Assembly (NCBI GenBank): GCA_046546375.1
Contig: JBKGXV010000057.1
Location: 1-21,560 of the forward strand
Source of the DNA: JAEZKC01 sp046546375
GTDB lineage: Bacteria > Fibrobacterota > Chitinivibrionia > Chitinivibrionales > Chitinispirillaceae
Direction of reading: 5' to 3'
DNA: 21,560 bases
Below the pieces are notes generated by a model that was not told where the DNA came from, did not search any database, and saw nothing but the letters and a program-made list of their open reading frames with translations. A program made the translations under genes and the position numbers. Within the stretch, counting starts at the first letter, position 1, and each line of letters begins with the position of its first letter. Positions 7,306-14,828 of the stretch are shown piece after piece.

Positions 7306-10300
7306 TTAATCTTTTATGGTGAAGAAAAAAGATGCCCCCTCACCGGGTGTGGACTCCACCCATATGCGTCCACCGTGGGACTGCACTATCTCCTTTGCAA
7401 TAGCAAGACCGAGTCCGCTCCCGGTTCCGGGGGCTTTCTCCTCCTGCACCCGGTAAAATTTCTCGAAAACCTTCTTCTGGTGCCTGGGAGCTATTCCCGG
7501 ACCGTTGTCTCTTATCTCCACCATGCGCTGGCGGGGTTCACCGCTGATCTTCACCTCTATTCTGTCGGCGTATCTCAGAGAATTTTCAATTATGTTGAGA
7601 ATGACTCTGCGGATCTTGTCTCTGTCCCCCAGCACCGGTCTTCGGCCCCATTCATCGCTTTTCACCGAGATCCTTTTTTCCGGGCTGACCCTGAGATATT
7701 CCAGTGCATTCTTAACCAGCTCCTCAAGATCGACCTGTTCATGTCTGAATTCAGTTCTGCCCGATTCGATTTTGGAAAGGTCGAGAAGATCACTCACCAG
7801 ATCTCTTAACCTTATGGCCTCTTTTTCGATTATCTTGAGATAGTGCCGGCTTTCTTTCCGGTCCAGGCTGATATCGGGAGACTGCAGCGTCTGTGCGAAG
7901 CCCAGAACAGATGTGATGGGAGTACGCAGCTCATGCGAAGCCATGGAAACGAATTCGGTTTTGACCTTGTCTATGCTCATGAGCCGCTGATTGGCATTCT
8001 GAAGATTGCTGTTCAACTCTGTCAGCTCCCGGTTGGCCTTTTCCAGCTTGTGCTGATACTGGGTGAGGTCTGCCTGTGCTCGCTTAAATTCGGTTATGTC
8101 GGTTGCCGTGCCGATTATCTGGATCACTTTCCCATTTTCATCTCTCTCAAAAGGAGTGTCATAACTGATAAACCAGTGCCAGTTTCCCGAGCTGTCTTTC
8201 ATGCGGTATTCGGCATTCAGAATTTCGTTATCCGAGGCGGACTCCAGCTTTTTGAAATGTGCCGACACTTTCGGCACATCCCCCGGATACATGAGTTTCT
8301 GCAGTATACTGTTTCTCATTTCAAGTACCTGGTTTTCACTGTAGCCTATGGCCATGGCCACATGTCTGTTCTGGAAAAGCGGAGTCTGAGCCTGAAGGTC
8401 GTAGACATAGAGCACATTGGGGTTGGTGTCGAAGATTTTCTGAATAAACTGCTTCTGTTTTGTGATTTCTCTTAAGTACTGCTCTTCGGCCATCTGGGTT
8501 CTTCTCAGTTCGGTGACATCACGCTGAGTTCCCCAGACCCGTACCAGTTTGCCGTCTTCCACTATGCCGAAGACATTGTTGAGGAAAAAATGCTGATTTC
8601 CATTTACGTCAACTTCATCCGAAATAAAATTGGTCACTCTGTAGTTTGATCTGGCAAAGGCATGAAAGAAAAGACGGTTTTCTCTTTTGTTGGTTCCGCC
8701 GTGAAACTCTGTCAGTGTTTTATCTTTTATTTCCTCCTCTGATTCAAAACCGTACATTCTGGCGAACGCCTGATTGGCTTCAGCCACCCGGGCACGTTCA
8801 TAAAAGAGGCCCACCTGCAGATCCGGGGATATGTTTTCTGGAATGGGTTCACTCATCTCTATTCTGTAAATACCATCGGAGGTGAATCTGATATAGGTTC
8901 TGTACCTTTCCTCACTCAGACGAAGCATCTCCTGTGCGGTTTTTCTTTTTGTGATGTCAAGCATCGTCCCGCAGGCGCGCAACGGTTTGTTGTTCTGGTC
9001 GCGTTCAATCACGCGCCCTCTGGAAAGAGTCCAGATGTACTCACCCGATTTTTTCTGAAAACGGTGTTCGATATGGAACGCGGGGGTCTCTCCTGTGAGA
9101 TGTTCCCGGATTTTTCTGAAGACAAATGATTTGTCCTCGGGGTGGATCATGTTATTGTAGGTGTTCATATTGGGCTCAAGTTCTTCAGGAGCATACCCCA
9201 CAATATCCGCCCATCTTTTGTCATAGATTATTTGATCGGTGGTGATATCCCAATCCCAGGTTCCCATTTCGGTGGCATCGAGCGCAAGCTCGAGCCGCTC
9301 CTTGGTTTTCCATATCTGCTGCTGGAGATTGTACTCTCTGGTTTTGTCCGAAAAAGCAAGCACCACTCCCCGGATATTGCCCTGACCATCCTTTACGGGA
9401 GCGGCGGAATCGGAGATGTTGTATTCCTCACCGTTTCTGGACACCAGTGTCGTATGATTGGCCAAGCCCACAATCAGTCCGGAGGAAAGAACTTTACTGA
9501 CCGGGTTGTCCACAGTTTCCCCAGTGAGCGCGTTATGGATACTGAAAACATCTTTGAGCAGCCTCCCTTTGGCCTCATCAATTTTCCAGCCGGTGAGCTT
9601 TTCAGCCATGCTGTTCATTCTCAGGATTTTCCCTTCGGTTTCGGTAGTTATCACACCATCACCGATGGAGGAAAGAGTTATGCGCAGATTCTCTTCACTT
9701 TCCCTGAGCGCATCTTCTCTGGCTTTACGCTCGGTAATGTCGACCGCCGAGCCGAGAACTTCGCGCACAGTTCCGTCGCTTTCCCGTGAAAAAGCCACAT
9801 GAGTGTTTCTGAACCAGCGCCAATCACCATTTTTGCTTCTCATACGGAATTCGATTTCTGCCGATTCATCATCGTTAAGGTCGTAAAGTGATCTGTTGTG
9901 TTCATGGATACCGGGCTGGTCTTCGGGGTGCATGAGATTTTCAAACACATGAGAACCGAGATACCTTGTTTCCTCTATGGAGTACCCCATGTAAGCAACA
10001 AGTGCCCGGTTTAGGAAAACAGTCTGGGAATGTTTTAGACTGAAGATATAGATTAGATTGGGAATTCTGTCCAGAATTTTCAATGTCCGCTCTTTTTCGT
10101 TCTGAATCCACTTTTCTCTTTCCTTGCGCCTGGTGACTTCGTGCCCGATTCCCAGAAATGCATAGGGCTTACCGTTTCTGTACAGAACGCAGCTTTCCGC
10201 CTCAACCCAGATAACAGAGCCGTCTTTACATTTGATGGGGTATTCCTGAGCCTCCCGCTTTCCATCCTGCAGTACGAGTTCGCGATCCTCTTTTAATCGC

Positions 10301-10527
10301 CGCGCAATTTGTGGAAAGGCAATAATGGAATCAAAGTCAAGTCCTGTTTCAATATCCTCATCAGTGTATCCGGTCAGCTGCTTAGCTCTCTGGTTTGCCT
10401 CCAGAATCACGCCGTTCAAATCTGATATGAAAACAGCAAATACAGTATGGTTGTGAATGGCCTCGTACCGGCGGGCATTTTCCACTTCCTGTTCAGAAAG
10501 ATCCCCGGGACTTCTTTTGTCGCTCAT
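7306..10527 (-). CDS. Cytoplasmic multi-PAS sensor histidine kinase
   Basis: The protein is a 1073-residue kinase. Six PAS domains run from about residue 20 to 816, most ending in the PAC signature (for example VDITERK, LDITKRK, TDITEFK). A short coiled coil (about 818-852) leads into HisKA (about 855-921) with phospho-acceptor His865 in SMASHELRTP. HATPase_c (about 965-1072) has the N-box Asn982, DNGPGI at 1007-1012 and a G2 box GTGSGLGLAI at 1034-1043. All motifs needed for autophosphorylation look intact. There is no signal peptide, membrane segment or receiver domain. The cues are unknown; PAS tandem arrays commonly sense redox state, ligands or light through cofactors, but no cofactor residue can be assigned here. 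The ATG at 10527 is preceded on the minus strand by AGAGGA. The downstream receiver at 6883-7254 is the likely partner. Confidence 0.94.
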   Translation of the reverse strand: MSDKRSPGDLSEQEVENARRYEAIHNHTVFAVFISDLNGVILEANQRAKQLTGYTDEDIETGLDFDSIIAFPQIARRLKEDRELVLQDGKREAQEYPIKCKDGSVIWVEAESCVLYRNGKPYAFLGIGHEVTRRKEREKWIQNEKERTLKILDRIPNLIYIFSLKHSQTVFLNRALVAYMGYSIEETRYLGSHVFENLMHPEDQPGIHEHNRSLYDLNDDESAEIEFRMRSKNGDWRWFRNTHVAFSRESDGTVREVLGSAVDITERKAREDALRESEENLRITLSSIGDGVITTETEGKILRMNSMAEKLTGWKIDEAKGRLLKDVFSIHNALTGETVDNPVSKVLSSGLIVGLANHTTLVSRNGEEYNISDSAAPVKDGQGNIRGVVLAFSDKTREYNLQQQIWKTKERLELALDATEMGTWDWDITTDQIIYDKRWADIVGYAPEELEPNMNTYNNMIHPEDKSFVFRKIREHLTGETPAFHIEHRFQKKSGEYIWTLSRGRVIERDQNNKPLRACGTMLDITKRKTAQEMLRLSEERYRTYIRFTSDGIYRIEMSEPIPENISPDLQVGLFYERARVAEANQAFARMYGFESEEEIKDKTLTEFHGGTNKRENRLFFHAFARSNYRVTNFISDEVDVNGNQHFFLNNVFGIVEDGKLVRVWGTQRDVTELRRTQMAEEQYLREITKQKQFIQKIFDTNPNVLYVYDLQAQTPLFQNRHVAMAIGYSENQVLEMRNSILQKLMYPGDVPKVSAHFKKLESASDNEILNAEYRMKDSSGNWHWFISYDTPFERDENGKVIQIIGTATDITEFKRAQADLTQYQHKLEKANRELTELNSNLQNANQRLMSIDKVKTEFVSMASHELRTPITSVLGFAQTLQSPDISLDRKESRHYLKIIEKEAIRLRDLVSDLLDLSKIESGRTEFRHEQVDLEELVKNALEYLRVSPEKRISVKSDEWGRRPVLGDRDKIRRVILNIIENSLRYADRIEVKISGEPRQRMVEIRDNGPGIAPRHQKKVFEKFYRVQEEKAPGTGSGLGLAIAKEIVQSHGGRIWVESTPGEGASFFFTIKD

Positions 10528-10609
10528 CGGCGCCGTCCTCTTGTGGTGTGCGGCGGATTTCTTCTCCTCACTTAGGCTGCAAGGTCCGTACCACCGTGAG
10601 AATGAATGT

Positions 10610-11569
10610 TCAGCTGACTTTGTAGAGCGTTTTTCCCGTTATGTCGTAAAACCCGGGACCCTTGATCTCTATTCTCGCACTTACACCCTCCCATTTGAAT
10701 CTGAAAAGCACCGGAAGCGAACGTATGGCAAAAAGATCCCGTCCCACGGGGATCAGGGGAAGTCCTGGCCAGAGAAAATCGGCCCTGTACTCTTCTGAAT
10801 CCCTCCATATTCTGCATTTAAGCCCGTGATCTCTGATCTCGTGATAATCACCCGGATAAAATCCCTTCCTGCTTTCATCCACTCCGGGAGGGGCGGTCTG
10901 AGCGAACTCCAGCACATTTTCCAGACGCGTATGTATCTCGGGCCAGTTATCATCCAGAACTTCGAATCTCACTTTGCGCATGTCCAGAACCTCGTAGAGC
11001 TGCTCGCAGAGCTGCTGGAAATCATGCCACAGAGAAACCGATGCCCGCTCTCCGGTGAGCTCCCGTGCCTGGGCGTACTTTGTCCGCTGGTCAAAAGAGA
11101 TGAAATACTCCTTCCAGTCCTCCCCCCTCGCTTTGAAGGTTCTGCGCATGAGCTTTCTGACATCGGGCGCATGCATGAAAACGAATACAGGGTCAAGCCG
11201 GGAAATTCTCCCTACCAGGTCCCTGCAGAAAGCCATTATCTGCTGGTTGGGTACCATGTTGTTGAAAAGCACCCGCGCCCCATCCTGCAGAAGGTAGCTG
11301 GTGATTATGTGCACTTCCCGCTCTCCGGCCACCATTTTATACAGATTGTCCCACTTCGCCGGCCAGGTTTTTATGAACCTCTTCAGGCCCTCCTCCCAGT
11401 CGATTACCTGAATATTGGCATCCGGATAAAAAAGCGGATGCCCGCTTTCCTCCTCATGGTGCCACTTGTTAGCAATCCCGCCCCTCAGCAGGTTCAGATG
11501 GATATACTGGGCAGTGGAGGATTTGCCGGTTCCGGGAATGCCGTCTATCAATACCAGTTTAGTATTCAC
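10610..11569 (-). CDS. P-loop NTPase of unknown function, nucleotide kinase-like
   Basis: The protein is 319 residues long. The N-terminus carries a Walker A motif, GIPGTGKSS (about 10-18), directly after a hydrophobic first strand, as in deoxynucleoside/thymidylate kinase-like and small-molecule kinase folds. A strand VFVFMHAP near 128-135 could be the Walker B-like or substrate-side element. An Arg-rich segment (KLMRRTFKARGEDW, about 139-152) resembles a lid. The last 90 or so residues (about 230-319) look like a separate small beta-rich domain that I do not recognise. There is no signal peptide. The start is GTG at 11569 with only a weak GGA upstream; no better in-frame start is seen before an upstream stop. 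The gene lies between an outer-membrane protein gene and a kinase gene (gaps 162 and 82 nt), and the neighbours do not reveal its substrate. I cannot assign a reaction. Confidence 0.8.
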   Translation of the reverse strand: MNTKLVLIDGIPGTGKSSTAQYIHLNLLRGGIANKWHHEEESGHPLFYPDANIQVIDWEEGLKRFIKTWPAKWDNLYKMVAGEREVHIITSYLLQDGARVLFNNMVPNQQIMAFCRDLVGRISRLDPVFVFMHAPDVRKLMRRTFKARGEDWKEYFISFDQRTKYAQARELTGERASVSLWHDFQQLCEQLYEVLDMRKVRFEVLDDNWPEIHTRLENVLEFAQTAPPGVDESRKGFYPGDYHEIRDHGLKCRIWRDSEEYRADFLWPGLPLIPVGRDLFAIRSLPVLFRFKWEGVSARIEIKGPGFYDITGKTLYKVS

Positions 11570-11731
11570 TGCAGATATCCAGAATACGGATTGTCCTTTT
11601 GGAAACGAGTCAGGGATCAGTCATAATGAAGCAGTTTCCATACCACAGAAGTGAAACCCCGAATCGGCCTTGGGGGACCCGTTTCCGGTATTCTTTGCAG
11701 AATTTTTTTTCCTGAAAATGGGAATACTGAC
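11570..11731. other. Gap between barrel fusion and P-loop gene
   Basis: I find no gene, no convincing minus-strand promoter and no minus-strand terminator in these 162 nt. A short AT-rich hairpin with eight T is oriented for the plus strand, where there is no gene to terminate. Whether the P-loop gene is cotranscribed with the outer-membrane gene upstream is therefore open. Confidence 0.5.
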
Positions 11732-14713
11732 TTACCATCCAGGTGAAATGAAAAATCCCCAGTCCCAGTTGATATTTCTGCGCTGAAGCGGACGGGCAAG
11801 ATAGAACTGCAGAATGAAGGCATTCAGCAGATTCACCCGTGCTGCTCCTCCCACACTGAATATGGGAACTCTGTCCTCGGTATCTCTGTCAAACCTCAGT
11901 TCGGGCAATTCTCCTGCATTCCAGGCCGCTCCCGCATCCGCGAAGCCAGCCAGTTCTATCGGGAGCAGGGGAAAGTCAACCAGCGCTAGCTGGGGCGGAC
12001 CCAGCAGAGGCACACGAAGCTCCGCATTGGCCACCGCGATTCTTGAGCCGAACAGCCGGGCCAGCCGCGGACAGTTCTCAAATCCGTTCTGAGCCGAACA
12101 GTCACTGCGGTTGATAGAATAGAAAGTGTACCCTCTGACAAGGCTCTGGTACCCTAAAAACAGTGGCGACAGTCTGTCGTTTTCCGAATCCCCCAGATAT
12201 CTTCCCCGGTGAAGGAGACGAAAGGCAAGGGTGACAGGGCGCAGAAAGTAGTAATATCTGTAGTCGGCCAGAGCTGTCACGAAATTGAAAGAACCGACCG
12301 TCGGTTCAAGTTCGAACCGATACCTGCGTCCCGTCAGAGGTGCTGTCATTCCGAAAAAGGAATAATCCCCCACATAGGCCGCACTTGCGCTGGCCAGGTT
12401 GAGATTCGACGGCTCATCCACCTCTATATCCTCTCTTCTCAGTTCTCCGTTTCTATTCCGGCGAATCTCACCCCTGTAATCGTAGTAGAGCAGCGAATAG
12501 GAGGTCCCCACCTCGAAACGACGGTTCCGGGAAAAGGGGTATTCCAGCCAAAGGCGCGCCCGATCCTGGAACCTTCTTTTTTCTATGTAGGTGACTGTAT
12601 TCTCGTCGGCTCCCCTCTGCGCCTCTACCGAAAGTTCGGGAATGTGGCTCAGGCTGACCCCGTAATTGGTGCGGCTGCTGCGGTTCTGGTAAAATACCTG
12701 TCCTCCGATATCAAGAAGACTGCCGCTGGCCTGAACCCCCACTCCCAGGCGGTGGTTTCCCAGCAGGTCGGTGAAAAGAAATGATCCACCTCCGCCTGCA
12801 CGTGCACCGTAGGGCCCGATTGTCACCCCGCCTCCAAGCTGCCCGATATAATACAGGCGAAGAGAGGGAGAATAATTGTTTACAGCTACCGTGTCGGGAT
12901 CAGCAGGTATCTTTTTATCAAGATATTGCGAAACGATTCCGCTTTCCACATTCGGAGGCAAAGTTACATTGTCCAGAAACGCGGCTGAATCCGCTTCATA
13001 AACAGTGCCTGAATCCGCAATCATCTTTCTTATGCTGTACTCTGACCGGGAAAAAACACTGAATACCAACTCTCCGGAACTGGGAGCGTAGGACATGGCT
13101 GTGGATAAACTGCTGAGGCCGGTTATTCCGGTGGCGACATTGGTGATTCTGTATGCCGTGTCGTTTTGAAGCGAGTACCGATAGATATTGCTTATCCCGT
13201 CCGGATTCGCTACCATGAAAAGCTCGCTGCCGTCGGAGGTGAACTGGGGATCTGTATGGGTGGCCCAGTCGGCAATGGAAACGATTTCCCTCTGATCGGA
13301 GACAAGATCGTAAATACCGATCTTCATGCTGGCGTAGTTGAGTGAATCGTAGTCGGTAACCGGTGCTTCATCGGTGACGTAAGCGATCCGATTCCCGTCA
13401 GGAGACCAGGTCGGCTGAAGCTGTGCATAGAGGTCTTCTGTGACATTGCGTGATCTGTTCTGCTCCAGATCATGAATATAGAGGTCGCTTATGGCTCCCG
13501 AGGTGGCTGATGCCGCCAGATAGCGCCCGTCGGGAGACCAGGCCAGCTGAGTAATGGCATCGACATCATCGATTCTTATTTCGCGCTGGAATTCCCCGGA
13601 CGGAATATCCACAACGGAGATCACATTGTCGCCGTTTTCAAACACGGTGAATGCAAACCTTTTGGAATCCGGGGACCAGGTGCCGGAAGAGTTGAAGAAC
13701 CGGAGGGCATCGAAATGCTCATCGGTCACTGTGCTCGTAAGCTGTTTTACCACTTCTCCCGTTTGGGCATCGGCCAGAAAGAGCTCGATTGCGAAAAGAT
13801 TTCTCGATGAGATGAAGGCAACCCATTTTCCGTCAGGACTTATCACCGGGGCCAGATTCACCCGCCCCTCCTTTACAAGAAGGTTGCCGACACTGTCAGG
13901 GCTGGCCCTTTTTTTGATGAGAGGTTCATAAACTTTTCCGGTTGCCTGTTTCCACTGCTCTGAAACCTCGGACTGATCCACCCCCACGATTTCCTGCATA
14001 GCTCTGTTCACTCCCGTTTTTACCGAGCCCTTCATCAGGTCACCTATGACCTCATCACCCCAGGTTCCCGCCACATAGGCCCATATGGCATGTCCGTATC
14101 TGTAGGGGAAATATGCGGGATCTCTGCTCACCTCGGAGATGGTGGGGAAATCATCATGAAGCAGAGCATCACGCATGTACATGGCTGTGAGCGGAGATGT
14201 GCGCCCGATTGACAGATACTCTGACATCCCCTCAATGAACCAGGTCGGCAGCTGCCCTGCCCGGGAAACCGAACCGCCCAGCTGGGAGAGAATGGTGTAG
14301 TGGTAGGCATGCACCAGTTCGTGTCCTATCACATGGTCGTTTTCCGGGTAGATTCCGGTGAGAGGTATCACGATTCTGTTCATTCTGCCTTCAGTGACCC
14401 CGCCCACGCTTTGAGGAACGTGGCCTGGAATGATGTTGGTCTGCTGGAAATCGGCCTGGTTGGCGTAGAAAATCACGGGCTGAGGGGTCCCAAGACGCCA
14501 GTCGAACACCTGCTTGAGTCTCTGGTTCCAGCGCAGAAGCATTCTGGAGGCATCCGATACGGCCAGTGATTCCGGGGGATAGTACAAAACTTTGAAGCCG
14601 TCTGTCTCGCGTACATTCCATTGAAAATTCTGGTACTGCACCTTGTTTTTCCCGAAGTACTGTGCATGCGAGCTGATGATCAGGAAGGTGATGAGAAATA
14701 GAAGTTTTTTCAT
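11732..14713 (-). CDS. Metallopeptidase/TolB-like propeller/Omp85-type barrel fusion
   Basis: This is a 993-residue exported protein. A signal peptide (MKKLLFLITFLIISSHA, cleavage near residue 17) is followed by a gluzincin metallopeptidase-like domain (about 25-265) with the zinc motif HELVH at 131-135 and the probable third ligand Glu161 in WFIEGMSEYL. A TolB/PD40-type beta-propeller (about 280-560) has repeated SPDG or WSPDG blades near 292, 346, 392 and 437. A C-terminal beta-barrel (about 615-993) carries the Omp85 loop motif LVRGY at 858-862, FADAGAAW near 924-931 and a terminal Trp, as expected for BAM-inserted barrels. The catalytic residues look intact. The likely location is the outer membrane, with peptidase and propeller in the periplasm. 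The ATG at 14713 opens directly on the signal peptide; an in-frame ATG at 14722 is equally possible, and one at 14812 would put 33 non-signal residues first. Function is unknown; a role in outer-membrane protein quality control or assembly is inferred from domains and from the divergent tamB-tamA operon. Confidence 0.85.
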   Translation of the reverse strand: MKKLLFLITFLIISSHAQYFGKNKVQYQNFQWNVRETDGFKVLYYPPESLAVSDASRMLLRWNQRLKQVFDWRLGTPQPVIFYANQADFQQTNIIPGHVPQSVGGVTEGRMNRIVIPLTGIYPENDHVIGHELVHAYHYTILSQLGGSVSRAGQLPTWFIEGMSEYLSIGRTSPLTAMYMRDALLHDDFPTISEVSRDPAYFPYRYGHAIWAYVAGTWGDEVIGDLMKGSVKTGVNRAMQEIVGVDQSEVSEQWKQATGKVYEPLIKKRASPDSVGNLLVKEGRVNLAPVISPDGKWVAFISSRNLFAIELFLADAQTGEVVKQLTSTVTDEHFDALRFFNSSGTWSPDSKRFAFTVFENGDNVISVVDIPSGEFQREIRIDDVDAITQLAWSPDGRYLAASATSGAISDLYIHDLEQNRSRNVTEDLYAQLQPTWSPDGNRIAYVTDEAPVTDYDSLNYASMKIGIYDLVSDQREIVSIADWATHTDPQFTSDGSELFMVANPDGISNIYRYSLQNDTAYRITNVATGITGLSSLSTAMSYAPSSGELVFSVFSRSEYSIRKMIADSGTVYEADSAAFLDNVTLPPNVESGIVSQYLDKKIPADPDTVAVNNYSPSLRLYYIGQLGGGVTIGPYGARAGGGGSFLFTDLLGNHRLGVGVQASGSLLDIGGQVFYQNRSSRTNYGVSLSHIPELSVEAQRGADENTVTYIEKRRFQDRARLWLEYPFSRNRRFEVGTSYSLLYYDYRGEIRRNRNGELRREDIEVDEPSNLNLASASAAYVGDYSFFGMTAPLTGRRYRFELEPTVGSFNFVTALADYRYYYFLRPVTLAFRLLHRGRYLGDSENDRLSPLFLGYQSLVRGYTFYSINRSDCSAQNGFENCPRLARLFGSRIAVANAELRVPLLGPPQLALVDFPLLPIELAGFADAGAAWNAGELPELRFDRDTEDRVPIFSVGGAARVNLLNAFILQFYLARPLQRRNINWDWGFFISPGW

Positions 14714-14722
14714 ACGCCTCAT

Positions 14723-14828
14723 TCCGTTTATTCGGTTTGAAGAACAGACAACAGATCTGTACAAGCAAACAGAGTACCTTTTTCCCCCGCGGCGGCATCC
14801 GGTTTGCTCCAACTGGAGATGATCCTTT
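14723..14828. promoter_or_regulatory. Divergent promoter region, barrel fusion versus tamB
   Basis: This 106-nt gap must hold promoters for both directions. It contains a perfect 10-bp palindrome ACAGATCTGT at 14751-14760, a plausible dimeric-regulator site, and the ribosome-binding site GGAG at 14815-14818 for tamB. CTCCA/TGGAG arms (14807-14818) surround that ribosome-binding site but leave only a 2-nt loop. I could not identify clear -35/-10 pairs in either direction. Shared control of the two loci is inference. Confidence 0.4.

Noticed and set aside
10826..11626. 266-residue open frame on the plus strand opposite the P-loop gene
   Set aside because: It mirrors a gene with a clear Walker A motif, has no ribosome-binding site and no recognisable domain; it is an antisense shadow.
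11690..11710. ATTCT/AGAAT hairpin followed by eight T
   Set aside because: It would work only on the plus strand, where no gene precedes it, and the stem is just five mostly A-T pairs.
14714..14812. Upstream ATG at 14812 for the peptidase-barrel fusion
   Set aside because: It would place 33 charged, non-signal residues before an obvious signal peptide and use up nearly all of the divergent promoter region.
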